Shown here piece by piece: positions 1 through 8,781 of a stretch of DNA of 44,612 nucleotides. The number at the start of each line of letters is the position of its first letter. Within the stretch, counting starts at the first letter, position 1. The position numbers and the translations under genes were made by a program. This DNA comes from JAKACA01 sp050010115 (GTDB taxonomy: Bacteria > Actinomycetota > Acidimicrobiia > Acidimicrobiales > Bog-793), in the NCBI GenBank assembly GCA_050010115.1, contig JBEKLQ010000041.1, forward strand, positions 1 through 44,612, written 5' to 3'. The notes under the pieces are model-generated. The model was not told the DNA's origin. It made no database searches and saw nothing but the letters and a program-made list of their open reading frames with translations.

Positions 1-12
1 TTTGGATTCCAA

Positions 13-29
13 CCCCGAGTCTCTCGGGG
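13..29. terminator. Short hairpin at the window edge
   Basis: CCCCGA and TCGGGG flank a 5-base loop. It may end a gene lying to the left of the window. There is no T-run, so this is only a weak terminator candidate. Confidence 0.25.
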
Positions 30-116
30 CCGCTCCAACGACCGGTGGATGGTCGCTATTTACGCGCCTTTTCCTGTAAAAGCCCTGGTCACAGGCTTGC
101 TACCTATCCGCGCGGC

Positions 117-158
117 CTCTTATTCCAAAGGCCAACACTCTTATCCCAAAGGCCAACA
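117..158. repeat. Two tandem copies of a 21-bp unit
   Basis: The units at 117-137 and 138-158 differ at one base. Both lie in the non-coding stretch before the ohr-like gene. Apart from this repeat and the hairpin at 13-29, I see nothing convincing in 1-311. Confidence 0.7.
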
Positions 159-311
159 CTGAGCAAGGCCGACACGAGGCCGAAACAGAGGACGACTGCC
201 GTCGAAACCGCGCTGTCTGACAGATAGCCTCATCTGATCCTCATCGACGTGGTCGCTGCTCCCCGGGCTCGGCGATCACGACTGAGGCGGCGACCGACAA
301 GGGAGCACCGA

Positions 312-743
312 TTGGCCAAGGTCCTCTACACCGCACGAGCGCACGTGACCGGAGGGCGCAACGGTCACGGGCGCACGAGCGAGGGTGATCTCGAGGTGGA
401 CCTTCGGACGCCGACGGAGATGGGCGGCTCGGGTGGCGGGACGAACCCGGAGCAGCTGTTCGCAGTCGGCTATGCGGCGTGTTTCGAGAGCGCCCTCGCC
501 GTCATCGCCCGCCGCCGCCGCATCGAGGTCGGCGAGGTCACCATCGACTCGGCGGTGAGCCTGCTGCCCACCGGCGAGGGAGGCTTCGACCTGTCCGTCA
601 GGCTCGACGTATCGTTGCCCTCGGTCGACGATCGCGAGACGGCGACCGACCTCGTCCGAGCAGCCCATCAGGTCTGCCCCTACTCCAAGGCCACACGAGG
701 CAATGCCGAGGTCGAGCTTCTCCTGAGTGGCGAACCGATTTGA
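312..743 (+). CDS. ohr: Organic hydroperoxide resistance protein (Ohr, OsmC superfamily)
   Basis: Predicted thiol peroxidase that reduces organic and lipid hydroperoxides in the cytoplasm. Both family cysteines are present: Cys57 in GYAACFESAL and Cys122 in VCPYSKATRGN. The C-terminal NAEVEL strand is also typical. From the TTG at 312 the protein is 143 aa, the usual Ohr length, and starts AKVLYTARA as the family does. GGGAG at 301-305 gives a well-spaced ribosome site for this TTG. An upstream in-frame start at 249 would add 21 arginine-rich residues foreign to the family. No OhrR regulator is adjacent. Family assignment is firm; only the start is inferred. Confidence 0.9.
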   Translation: MAKVLYTARAHVTGGRNGHGRTSEGDLEVDLRTPTEMGGSGGGTNPEQLFAVGYAACFESALAVIARRRRIEVGEVTIDSAVSLLPTGEGGFDLSVRLDVSLPSVDDRETATDLVRAAHQVCPYSKATRGNAEVELLLSGEPI

Positions 744-828
744 GCGAACCGCTCCCGGCGTGGGCACGCCGCTCGTCGGCGCACAACCCGGCTGTCGACC
801 CTGCGGCGAGGCGAGCTACCTTCGTCTG

Positions 829-1767
829 ATGGCGGACGCACGAACCGATGAAGCCGCACGTCGGAGGGTCGCCCTGCTCCCTGACACCGAGTTGACCGCC
901 ACGCTCCGAGAGGCGGTCTGGGCATCGGGCTGCGAGGTCGTTTCCGACGTCGAACGTGCCGAGGGCCTCATCTGGTGCTCACCCAGTCCCAAGGGCCTCG
1001 AGGCTGTCTTGCAAGCGGCACCCGGTCTGGCTTGGATCCAGTTGCCGTTCGCCGGCATCGAGGAGTTCGTGCCCCTGCTCTCGACCGATCGCGTCTGGGC
1101 GGCTGCGAAGGGCATCTACGGCCCGGCCGTCGCCGAATTCGCCCTCGCCCTGACGCTTGCCGGCCTGCGGCGGGTCGGAACCTTCGCCAGGGCGCACTCC
1201 TGGAAGTCGGTCGAGCAAATCAGCCTGTGGGACGCCAAGGTGACCATCCTCGGGGGCGGCGGGATCGCCCGATCGCTCGTCGGCCTTCTCGCGCCGTTCC
1301 ACTGCGACATCGTGGTCGTGAGGCGGACGGACGCCCCGATCGAAGGAGCCCGGATCGAGCAGGCGGACCGCCTTCCGGAGGCGCTGGCGGGAGCCGCTGC
1401 CGTCGTGCTGGCGCTTCCTCTGACTCCAAAGACAAAGGGCTCGGTCGACGGGAGGTTCCTCGGCCTCATGGACTCGCATGCCTGGCTTGTCAACGTCGCC
1501 CGAGGGGGCGTCGTCGTCACCGCCGACCTGGTGACAGCGTTGCAGCGCGGCACGATCGGTGGAGCCGCGCTGGACGTGACGGATCCCGAACCGCTCCCGG
1601 ACAGCCACCCACTCTGGGCCCTCGACAACTGCATCATCGCCCCACATGCCGCCAACACCTTTCAGCTCGGTACACAGCATTTGGTGGCACTGGTGAAGGA
1701 GAACGCCACACGCTTCCAGAGGGGCGAGCCGCTCCTCGGGCGCGTCGACGTCGGGGCCGGCTACTGA
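829..1767 (+). CDS. D-isomer-specific 2-hydroxyacid dehydrogenase family protein
   Basis: 312-aa NAD(P)-dependent oxidoreductase of the D-2-hydroxyacid dehydrogenase family (hydroxypyruvate/glyoxylate reductase-like); the substrate cannot be read from sequence. The nucleotide-binding loop reads TILGGGGIARS, with the last glycine of GxGxxG replaced by alanine. The catalytic arginine lies in NVARGG, the acidic region in DVTDPEPLPDSHPLW, and the catalytic histidine in IIAPHAANT. The catalytic domain is short compared with PGDH. The ATG at 829 is preferred because residues from an earlier in-frame start (727) would overlap ohr and match nothing in the family. It lies 85 bp after ohr on the same strand and may be cotranscribed. 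Confidence 0.85.
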   Translation: MADARTDEAARRRVALLPDTELTATLREAVWASGCEVVSDVERAEGLIWCSPSPKGLEAVLQAAPGLAWIQLPFAGIEEFVPLLSTDRVWAAAKGIYGPAVAEFALALTLAGLRRVGTFARAHSWKSVEQISLWDAKVTILGGGGIARSLVGLLAPFHCDIVVVRRTDAPIEGARIEQADRLPEALAGAAAVVLALPLTPKTKGSVDGRFLGLMDSHAWLVNVARGGVVVTADLVTALQRGTIGGAALDVTDPEPLPDSHPLWALDNCIIAPHAANTFQLGTQHLVALVKENATRFQRGEPLLGRVDVGAGY

Positions 1768-1908
1768 CAAGGTGGACTGGCGGAAAGAGCCGACCGGTAC
1801 CGGTACTGCAACGGAGAGGCCACGCACTGACTGCGGTGCGCGGCGGCTGGCTGACGGCGATCAGCGCCGTGCAGATCGCGCTGTGCATGCGGGTCGGATG
1901 GTGCGACG

Positions 1909-2073
1909 ATGGCTGATCCGACCAAGGAGGCCAAGCCGCTGGAGGCTGCTGAGCTGCGTGCGGTGCAGGCACCGCTCAAGGACCGCTATCGCGCTGAGCC
2001 AGCCGCCGCGCAGATCACACTCACAGCCGAGGGCCGCCTGGGCGACGGGTCGGTCAGCTGCTCGGTGCGCTGA
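1909..2073 (+). pseudogene. Truncated OsmC-family N-terminal fragment
   Basis: A 54-codon reading frame encodes a lysine- and alanine-rich start followed by LRAVQAPLKDRYRAEPAA, ITLTAEGRLGDGSVSC and then a stop. This resembles the N-terminus of the actinobacterial OsmC-like family (ALQAPLKERYR...VTLRAEG...VSCKVETG), which should continue for another 100 or so residues with two cysteines. The stop falls just where the family would read ETGRAL. Downstream sequence shows no continuation in any frame that I could recognise. It could instead be a short expressed peptide, but a degraded gene is more likely. Confidence 0.5.
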
Positions 2074-2320
2074 CAAGACTCCTCCCGCCGACGATGTCTC
2101 CCTGGAGCTCCCTCGGTCGCTGTATTTCGCTCAGCATTCGAAGAAGTGGAGGGGTGGCGTCGGCTTCATCACCCTCGAGCGTGACTGCACCCAGGCAAGG
2201 TGAAGTTCTGCAATAAGCCCCTGGTAGACGGGGTTTGAAAACTGTCCACTCAGGTCCGCCACACAACAGCGCAGGTCAGACCCCTATGCTTCAAGAGCCG
2301 ACCGAAGATGGGGGGCGGTG
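2074..2320. other. Non-coding stretch, nothing recognised
   Basis: This lies between the OsmC fragment and the convergent end of the 928-aa fusion gene. Several frames are open by high-GC chance, but none has recognisable protein character. Confidence 0.4.
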
Positions 2321-5107
2321 TCAGCCGACCGCCGCCTCACCCGACAGCTCGCAGATCGAGCGCCGGGCGTCTTCGGAAAGATGCAGCGTCGCCTCCCACC
2401 CGGAGGTCGTCGGTGTGATCACATCGCCGATGGCGACCTCGACGTGGCCCCTCCTCGGGAACTTCTCGCCTGGGCGCACGACGTCGCGACTTCCGCGGAT
2501 GCCGACCGGTACGACCGGGACGCCGACGTCGGTCGCCGCGCCGAACGCCCCGAGGTGGAAGGGCCGCACCCCGACGGCGCGATCCAGGCCGCCCTCGGGG
2601 AAGACCGCGAGGGGTCGACCGGACCGCAGCACCTCGGTGAGCTTCCGGGCACCTGCAACCTCTTTGGCTACGCCCTCGCGGTCGCCGGCCACAAAGGTGA
2701 GCGGCGACGGGAAGGACTCGATGAGCGCCAAGCCGTCGAGGAAGCTCATGTGGTTCGCGACAACGACGTACGAGCTGGTGAGGTCGGGCGGCGCGCCGAT
2801 AACCTCGAAGCGCACGCCGGCACCGATCCCGAGCGCCCGGCCGGCCAAGCGGACGAGCCGCCAGCGGAGCCGGACCGTGGGCAGCGCCAAGACGGCGAGC
2901 CACACCGGAGCACCGACGACGATGACGACGGCCCAGGTGAGGCCGGCGGACGGGAGTGACCGCGCGGAGCGCCCGAAGCGCCGCAGCCGGGGCGCGCTCG
3001 CCGACCAGGCAAAGCGCACGACTTGCCACCGCACCCCCCTTGCACGCCTCCCGATCTGATGGTGCTCGTAGCGGTCTCGAGTGGCTGCCCTGCGGATCTT
3101 GCCACTCGGGGTCTTGAGGACGCTGCCCGGCGGTGCGAGCACGATCTCGTCTGCGGCCACGCCTGCGACGTCGACGGTGGCGACTGCGATCCTCCGCTGG
3201 AGGTCGGAGCGCGCTTCGGAGTCGTTGCGGCCGAGGTTCGTCTCTGCCACCACGACCAGCCGCTCGGTGCCAAGGCGCGGGTCATCGCTCGCGAACACGG
3301 CGACGCAGCCACGTCGGACGCCGGCGACGTCGCCGATCGCCTCTTCGATCTCCTCCGGGTTCAGGTTCCGCCCCGCCCGGATCACGAGGTCCTTGGCCCG
3401 GCCGGTGAGGTGCAGCTCCCCGCCTGCCAGATAGCCGATGTCGCCCGTGTCGAGCCAGTCGCCGTGGCGCAGGGCCTCGGTGGCAGCGGGATCGCCGAAG
3501 TAACCGCTCGTCGCCGAGGGTCCGCGGAACTCCACTCCGCCTTGGACGCGCTCGGGAACCTCGCGGCCAGTCGCGTCGACGATCCGCACCGCGTAACCCG
3601 GGAGCGGCCGCCCGCACGACACCACGAGGCGTGCGAGGGCCTCGTCTGTGACGGGGACCGCCCGCCCGGATCGTGCGAGGGTGTCGCGGTCGATCGCGTC
3701 GATCACCGGAAGGCGCCCGAGGGGCGGGAACGTAAGTCCGACGGCCGTCTCGGCGAGGCCGTAGACGGGCGTCATTGCTTCGGGCCGGAAGCCGTAGGGG
3801 CCGAATCGCTCGGCGAAGCGCCGGATCGTGTTCGCGCTCACGGGTTCGGCGCCGTTGCAGGTGAGACGCCAAGAGGAGAGGTCGAGCCCTGCCAGCTCGT
3901 CGTCGGCGATGTGGCGCACGCAGAGCTCGTAGCCGAAGTTCGGCGACGCCGACAGAGTGCCGTGGTGCTGCTGGACGGCTCGCAGCCACCGCACGGGGCG
4001 AGCGAGGAATGAGAGCGGCGACATGACGGCGAACATGTAGCCGAAATAGAGGCTCGTGAGCCACCCTCCGATGAGGCCCATGTCGTGATAGAGCGGAAGC
4101 CAGCTGACGAACGTGTCATCGGCGCTCACTCCGGCCGCCGCCCCCAGAGTGCGGATGTTCGCAAGCAGCTGATCGTGGGTGAGTACGACGCCCTTCGGGT
4201 GGCCGGTGCTGCCGGACGAGTACTGGACGAGTGCGGTGTCGCCCGGTCGGACGACCGGGAGCCTCAGTCCACCTTGGTCGGTCGAACGCATCTCCTCTAC
4301 GGTGACGCACCCCTGAAGTCCGGGAACGCCGGCCCGGAGCAGGTGCGCCGACGGCGCGACGGTCTCGTCCGTTACCAGTAGGGTCGCTTTCACATCGCGA
4401 AGGATGCGTGCCTGGCGGCGGAGGTGCTCCTCGAGGAGCGACGCCCGGCTGGGAGGGTACAGGGGTACCGGTACGCCTCCCGCGAGGAGCACGCCACAGA
4501 AAGCGTCGAAGTAGTCCGGGTGAGTGGGCAGCATGAGCGCGACGGCGTCACCGGGCGCAATCCCGTGCTTGCGGAGGCCGTTCGCCACCTCGCGGCTTCC
4601 TGCTGCAAGTTCGCCATAGGTCCGCTCGACCAAGGGCGTCGTATCGGATAGGTGCAGCACTCGGGTATGCGGCCGGTCGGGTTCGTGCTCGGCATACCAC
4701 GCGAGCGCGTCGAGGAGCGTGCCCGCCTCGAAAGGCGCCTCGCCGGCGTGCTCCCGAGTCGCCCGCTGCGGCGTCGGCTCGGGGAGCGGTCCCTCGATCG
4801 GCGGCTGCCCGCGGGCTGCCCGCACGGCCCGGACCCAATCCTCTGGCGTCGCCCCCTTCGCGAAGACCTCGTCGGCGAGCGTCACCTCGAACGCGTCCTC
4901 CACCCGTGACCGGAACTCGACGAGCGCAAGGCTGTCGATACCGAGGTCGGCGGCGAGCCGGCTCCGGAGCCGGACCGGCGAGAGCGCTGCGTCGGGGTGC
5001 AGCTCTGCCGCCAGCTTGCTGGCAATGACGAGGATTCGATCGGCGTCGGTGCGTCCGTCAGGCCTGACTCCGTCCACACCTCCTGCCCCAGATGGGGTGC
5101 GTGCCAT
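2321..5107 (-). CDS. ACP - fatty-acyl adenylating enzyme - PlsC-type acyltransferase fusion
   Basis: 928-aa three-module enzyme. Residues about 20-100 form an acyl/peptidyl carrier domain with the phosphopantetheine serine in LGIDSL (Ser59). Residues about 130-690 form an AMP-forming ligase resembling fatty-acyl-AMP ligases, with YSSGSTGHPKG at 296-306, PLYHDMGL, YGLAET, DTGDIGY, and a C-terminal KTPSGKIRR lysine motif. A hydrophobic segment (WAVVIVVGAPVWLAVLAL) leads to a lysophospholipid-acyltransferase domain with NHMSFLD (785-791, HX4D) and FPEGG (836-840). Inference: fatty acids are adenylated, loaded on the built-in carrier and transferred to a glycerolipid or alcohol at the membrane. 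It heads a minus-strand group with a small protein and a second acyl-activating enzyme upstream. The exact acceptor is unknown. Confidence 0.85.
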   Translation of the reverse strand: MARTPSGAGGVDGVRPDGRTDADRILVIASKLAAELHPDAALSPVRLRSRLAADLGIDSLALVEFRSRVEDAFEVTLADEVFAKGATPEDWVRAVRAARGQPPIEGPLPEPTPQRATREHAGEAPFEAGTLLDALAWYAEHEPDRPHTRVLHLSDTTPLVERTYGELAAGSREVANGLRKHGIAPGDAVALMLPTHPDYFDAFCGVLLAGGVPVPLYPPSRASLLEEHLRRQARILRDVKATLLVTDETVAPSAHLLRAGVPGLQGCVTVEEMRSTDQGGLRLPVVRPGDTALVQYSSGSTGHPKGVVLTHDQLLANIRTLGAAAGVSADDTFVSWLPLYHDMGLIGGWLTSLYFGYMFAVMSPLSFLARPVRWLRAVQQHHGTLSASPNFGYELCVRHIADDELAGLDLSSWRLTCNGAEPVSANTIRRFAERFGPYGFRPEAMTPVYGLAETAVGLTFPPLGRLPVIDAIDRDTLARSGRAVPVTDEALARLVVSCGRPLPGYAVRIVDATGREVPERVQGGVEFRGPSATSGYFGDPAATEALRHGDWLDTGDIGYLAGGELHLTGRAKDLVIRAGRNLNPEEIEEAIGDVAGVRRGCVAVFASDDPRLGTERLVVVAETNLGRNDSEARSDLQRRIAVATVDVAGVAADEIVLAPPGSVLKTPSGKIRRAATRDRYEHHQIGRRARGVRWQVVRFAWSASAPRLRRFGRSARSLPSAGLTWAVVIVVGAPVWLAVLALPTVRLRWRLVRLAGRALGIGAGVRFEVIGAPPDLTSSYVVVANHMSFLDGLALIESFPSPLTFVAGDREGVAKEVAGARKLTEVLRSGRPLAVFPEGGLDRAVGVRPFHLGAFGAATDVGVPVVPVGIRGSRDVVRPGEKFPRRGHVEVAIGDVITPTTSGWEATLHLSEDARRSICELSGEAAVG

Positions 5108-5183
5108 AGCGACACGATGGCGTCGGGCACCCGAGGTGCCTAGGGGCGAACGTCACGAACTGGTGCCGAGACCCTCGTGCGCG

Positions 5184-5396
5184 CTAGGTGCCGGAGGAAC
5201 TCGGCTCGGCACCCTCGGCGTAGTCCAGTGCCCAGCGCGCCGCCGCCTCGTCGACTCGTTCCTCGGCCTCGCGAAGCTTCTCGAGAAACGGTCCTCGCGG
5301 GTCCGCGATGACGCGATCGACTACTGCTTGGTACTCGGCCGACGCTTCACGAAGCGCTTGCTGGGCGGCCTGTGCTTTCTCGGAAAGGTTCTCCAT
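5184..5396 (-). CDS. Small helical (coiled-coil) protein, unknown function
   Basis: 70-aa acidic, alanine- and glutamate-rich protein (MENLSEKAQAAQQALREAS..., then LREAEERVDEAAARWALD). Heptad-like spacing suggests one or two amphipathic helices. There are no cysteines and no membrane segment. The ATG at 5396 gives a compact protein; a longer reading from 5567 would add basic residues and overlap the acyl-CoA synthetase gene. It sits between two acyl-activating enzymes on the same strand, 64 bp after the upstream one and 76 bp before the fusion gene. I do not recognise the family. Confidence 0.6.
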   Translation of the reverse strand: MENLSEKAQAAQQALREASAEYQAVVDRVIADPRGPFLEKLREAEERVDEAAARWALDYAEGAEPSSSGT

Positions 5397-5460
5397 GGTC
5401 CGGCAGGATACGCCGTCGCACCCCCCGACTTTCGCCCCCCATCTCTCGACGGCGTTGTGT

Positions 5461-6996
5461 TCAGGAAGGGGTCGGAGGTTCGAGCGCGTCTTTTTGGATC
5501 TTGCCGGTCGACCCTTTGGGCAGTTCCTCACGGAAAACGACGCTCCGCGGGTACTTGTAGGCAGCAAGACGCGTCTTGACGTAACTGATCAGCTCCTCCT
5601 CGGTGGCGGCCGCCCCTTTCCTCAGCTCGACGTACGCCTTGATGTCTTCACCCAGGAGATGGTGTGGCACACCGACGACAGCTGCCTCGGCGACACTCGG
5701 ATGGGTGTACAGCACCTCTTCAACCTCGCGGGGATAGACGTTGTAACCGCCGCGGATGATCAGATCCTTCTTCCTGTCGACGATGAAGAAGAACCCGTCC
5801 TCGTCCAACCACGCGAGGTCACCGGTATGGAACCAGCCTCCCGAGAACGCCTCGGCCGTGGCCTCAGGGTTCTTGAAGTATCCCTTCGGCGTGTTGACGC
5901 CGCGAACGACCAGTTCCCCGACATGTTCGGCCCCGGTCGGCAGCACCTGGCCCTCGTCGTTCCAGATCGCCACCTCTACTCCCCAGATGGGCTTGCCGAC
6001 GCTGTAGATCTTGCGCTCCTCGGCGCTGACGTTGAATGTCGTGGTGGAAGCGGTCTCCGTCATGCCGTAGCCCTCCAGGATGACAATCCCGAATTTCTTC
6101 TCGAACGCGTCAATGACCTCTGCCGGGATTGCCGCCCCGCCTGAGATCCCAACTCGCAGCGACGAAAGGTCGAAGTCGTCGAGGTTCGGGCTGTTGAGCA
6201 GAGCGATGTACATGGTCGGCACACCCTCGAAGACTGTGATCCCGTCGCGTTGGATGACCTCCAAGACTTTGGTGACGTCAAAACGTGGGACGAGCGACAT
6301 CGTGGCTCCGAAGCGCACGCACACGTTGAGCTGGCTGCTCAAACCGAACACGTGGAACAAGGGGAGCACCACCATGACGATGTCGTCGGGTCGGATGCCG
6401 AAGAGCCGACCGGGTGTGTCGGCGTTCATGTACAGCTGGAAGTGCGTCAGCTCGGCGCCTTTGGGATGACCGGTCGTCCCTGAGGTGTAGACGATGGCCG
6501 CCGTGTCGCCTGGATCCGTCTGCTCGAAAATTGGCGTCTCGGGCTGCTCACCGGCGAGCAGATCCTCAAAGGGACGACCGACGCTCACCTCGGGTATTCC
6601 GGGCGTGTGAACGACCCAGATGCGATCGACGCCCGCGTCGGCGGCGCCTTGAGCGGCCTCGACGGCGAATCCCGCCCAGGTGATCAGGGCTCGCGCCTCC
6701 GAGTCCCCGAGATGGTAGGCGACCTCCGGAGCTCGTAGCAGGACGTTGAGCGGAACGACGACCGACCCGGCCTTGAGAATTCCGAAGTAGGCAATGAGGA
6801 ACTGCGGAAGGTTCGGAAGCTGCAGCCCGATTGCGTCGGTCGGCCCGATGCCCTCGCGGCGCAGACCGGCGGCAAAGCGGTCCGAGAGCGCGTCGAGCTC
6901 AGCGTAGGTCAGCGCACCGCCGTCAAACAGCGCCACTGGCTTGGTCGGCTGCGCTCGTGCCGACTCACGCAACATGATCGCCAGATTGAGACTCAT
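5461..6996 (-). CDS. Long-chain fatty-acid-CoA ligase (AMP-forming)
   Basis: 511-aa member of the ANL adenylating superfamily, predicted to activate fatty acids to acyl-CoA through acyl-AMP. The P-loop motif TSGTTGHPKG lies at 171-180, followed by LPLFHVFG, GYGMTE, WFHTGDLAW, VDRKKDLIIRGG and the C-terminal catalytic lysine in GSTGKIQK (Lys499). The length and arrangement are those of FadD-type enzymes. The ATG at 6996 is preceded on its strand by GGGAGG at good distance, so the start is secure. It is first in a minus-strand group with the small coiled-coil gene and the ACP-ligase-acyltransferase fusion. Chain-length preference cannot be inferred. Confidence 0.9.
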   Translation of the reverse strand: MSLNLAIMLRESARAQPTKPVALFDGGALTYAELDALSDRFAAGLRREGIGPTDAIGLQLPNLPQFLIAYFGILKAGSVVVPLNVLLRAPEVAYHLGDSEARALITWAGFAVEAAQGAADAGVDRIWVVHTPGIPEVSVGRPFEDLLAGEQPETPIFEQTDPGDTAAIVYTSGTTGHPKGAELTHFQLYMNADTPGRLFGIRPDDIVMVVLPLFHVFGLSSQLNVCVRFGATMSLVPRFDVTKVLEVIQRDGITVFEGVPTMYIALLNSPNLDDFDLSSLRVGISGGAAIPAEVIDAFEKKFGIVILEGYGMTETASTTTFNVSAEERKIYSVGKPIWGVEVAIWNDEGQVLPTGAEHVGELVVRGVNTPKGYFKNPEATAEAFSGGWFHTGDLAWLDEDGFFFIVDRKKDLIIRGGYNVYPREVEEVLYTHPSVAEAAVVGVPHHLLGEDIKAYVELRKGAAATEEELISYVKTRLAAYKYPRSVVFREELPKGSTGKIQKDALEPPTPS

Positions 6997-7129
6997 GGAA
7001 CCGCTCCCTCCCGCGGGCCTTTCCCGACCCCCTTCGTCGTGATGCTAGGGATGGCGGGGCAGGATGACCAGAACCGAAGGTTGTCCCATGGAAGGACCAT
7101 TGACTCTGTCGACCCATAGCCGCGCTGCG

Positions 7130-7135
7130 TATGAT
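7130..7135 (+). promoter_or_regulatory. Possible -10 box (TATGAT) before the WS/DGAT fragment
   Basis: TATGAT lies 44 bp before the fragment's ATG. A TTGACT at 7100-7105 is present, but the 24-base spacing is too long for a normal -35 element, so only the -10 resembles consensus. Confidence 0.3.
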
Positions 7136-7178
7136 GCTGGCCGCCGACGTGCTCGAGACCTAGCCACGCGAGGTGACA

Positions 7179-7310
7179 ATGGGTTCAACGCGGATGTCGG
7201 GCGCGGATGCGACGTGGCTGCACATGGACCGGCCTCAGAACTTGATGATCGTCAACACCGTCTTCTGGTTCGACGGAGAAGCCACCGCCGACCGCGCCGC
7301 AAGGACATGA
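7179..7310 (+). pseudogene. N-terminal fragment of a wax ester synthase/DGAT gene
   Basis: 43 codons from an ATG with a GAGGTG ribosome site encode MGSTRMSGADATWLHMDRP followed by QNLMIVNTVFWFDGE, then a stop at 7308-7310. This matches the conserved start of WS/DGAT acyltransferases (LSGADATFLYMETP...NLMIV...WFD). The roughly 400 residues that should follow, including HHxxxDG, are absent; the next gene is the tail end of an oppositely oriented MFS gene 11 bp on. The start, ribosome site and possible -10 box are preserved, so only the body has been lost. Two complete relatives lie at 13119-16042. Confidence 0.7.
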
Positions 7311-7321
7311 GCAACCGACAC

Positions 7322-8587
7322 TCATTTTCCGGACGCGGTTATGACCGCGGCGCTCACGTGGCGGTGCAGCGGCCTCGCGAGCACCAGGGCTACGACGCAC
7401 TGAGCGCTCCCGGCGAGGATGAGTGGAAGGCGGCTCCCGCCGAGCAGCGCCAGCGCCCCGGCCCCGAGTGCTCCCACCGGTGCGGCGCCCCACACGATCC
7501 CTCGCCAAGCGGCGCCGACCCGGCCCATCACCTCGTCCGGCGTGAGGAGCTGCCTGAGGGACACGGCGATCACGCTGCCGGCGGCCACGCTGCAACCGAC
7601 CAGTGCGAAGGCGGCGCCGGCCAGCAACCACGTGTGGGAGGCCGCCATGCCGAGATACGCCACGCCTGAGACGAGCGCGGCGAAGACGAGCGTGCGCACG
7701 TTCCCGATCCGTGCCGACAGTCGGTGTGCGAGGAGCGCGCCAAGGATGTTCCCCACTGCCCCGGTCGCCAGGAAGGCCCCGTAGAAGGCCGGGTGAACGC
7801 CCCAATCCTTGATGGCAATGAGGACGAGCACGCCGGCGGCCAAGCCCTGCAGACCTGCGAGGGCAGCGATGAACCCGACGAGCAGCCTGAGGCTCTTGTC
7901 CTTCAGCAGCCACCGAGCTCCGTCCAACGTCGATCCTCGGGTTGCCGCCGGGTCGGGCGGTCGCGTGCGCAGTCCGAACAGGGCGATGCCCGAGAGACCT
8001 ACTGCTGTCGCGTCGGCCACAAAGGGGAGGAATCTGAGCAGTGTGAAGGCCTTCGCGCCGATGACTGGACCGGCCAAGTGCTCCGTGCCAGCCTCCGTGC
8101 CGTTCATGACGCCATTCGCCCGGGCCAGCGAATGGGAAGGCACCAGCTCCGGCAAGGCCGCTTGGTAGGCCGAGTAGTAGACGGCCCGAGCGGCTCCGTT
8201 GGTGAGCACCGACACGACGAGCAAGCCGAAGTCCATACGGTGGAGGCCGACGAGGAGGGCCATGAGAGCAAGTACGACGCCGCGGGCCGTATTGGCCACT
8301 GCCATGACGCGCCCGCGCTCGAAACGGTCGGCGAAGGAGCCCGCAGGCAGCGCCACCAAGAGCCACGGCAGGCTGTCGGCGGCGGCGACCGACGCCACGG
8401 CCAAGTACTGGCGGTCAACCGCTACAGCCAGTAGAGGCACGGCACCGTAGGCGAAACCATCACCGGAGCCGGACAAGGCGAACGTGGCCCACAAGTGCGT
8501 GAAACGACGACCTAACGGCGCCACCGCCTCATTCCCCGAAGTCGTCTCGCCTCCGTCCTTCGGTGTGCGGGTCGCCATAGGTCCCAT
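7322..8587 (-). CDS. MFS transporter (exporter-like)
   Basis: 421-aa integral membrane protein of the major facilitator superfamily, similar in layout to EntS/MFS_3-type exporters. About 12 hydrophobic segments can be traced. The cytoplasmic loop-2 motif reads GSFADRFERGRVM and a second-half equivalent reads AHRLSARIGNVR. A central loop (RTRPPDPAATRGSTLDGARWLLKDKSLRLL) separates the two halves. The substrate is unknown. Starts at 8587 or 8578 (MATRTPK) are both possible; a GAGG lies just before the first. The gene ends 11 bp from the WS/DGAT fragment and has a nearly 500-bp structured intergenic region upstream. Confidence 0.85.
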   Translation of the reverse strand: MGPMATRTPKDGGETTSGNEAVAPLGRRFTHLWATFALSGSGDGFAYGAVPLLAVAVDRQYLAVASVAAADSLPWLLVALPAGSFADRFERGRVMAVANTARGVVLALMALLVGLHRMDFGLLVVSVLTNGAARAVYYSAYQAALPELVPSHSLARANGVMNGTEAGTEHLAGPVIGAKAFTLLRFLPFVADATAVGLSGIALFGLRTRPPDPAATRGSTLDGARWLLKDKSLRLLVGFIAALAGLQGLAAGVLVLIAIKDWGVHPAFYGAFLATGAVGNILGALLAHRLSARIGNVRTLVFAALVSGVAYLGMAASHTWLLAGAAFALVGCSVAAGSVIAVSLRQLLTPDEVMGRVGAAWRGIVWGAAPVGALGAGALALLGGSRLPLILAGSAQCVVALVLARPLHRHVSAAVITASGK

Positions 8588-8727
8588 CCTGCCTCACGCC
8601 GTCACAGCGCCGGCGGGAGCTCATGATCTCCGCAGCCCGGGCTCTCACCGGCGCCCGGGAAGAAATTCAGGAATTTCAGAAGAAATCGCTCAAGCGCCGC
8701 CCGGTCCCTGCCGATACACCTAAAACC

Positions 8728-8753
8728 CTCCGCCGGGTTGCAGCCCGGCGGAG
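8728..8753 (-). terminator. Strong intrinsic terminator, minus strand
   Basis: A perfect 10-bp GC-rich stem (CTCCGCCGGG / CCCGGCGGAG) with a 6-base loop is followed on the minus strand by GGTTTTAGG. It lies 28 bp after the stop codon of the tiny ORF at 8782-8925 and about 140 bp before the MFS start. It could end a small RNA or small gene, or act as an attenuator in the MFS leader. Confidence 0.6.
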
Positions 8754-8781
8754 AGTGCTGCTGCTCGAAAACGAAGAATGG

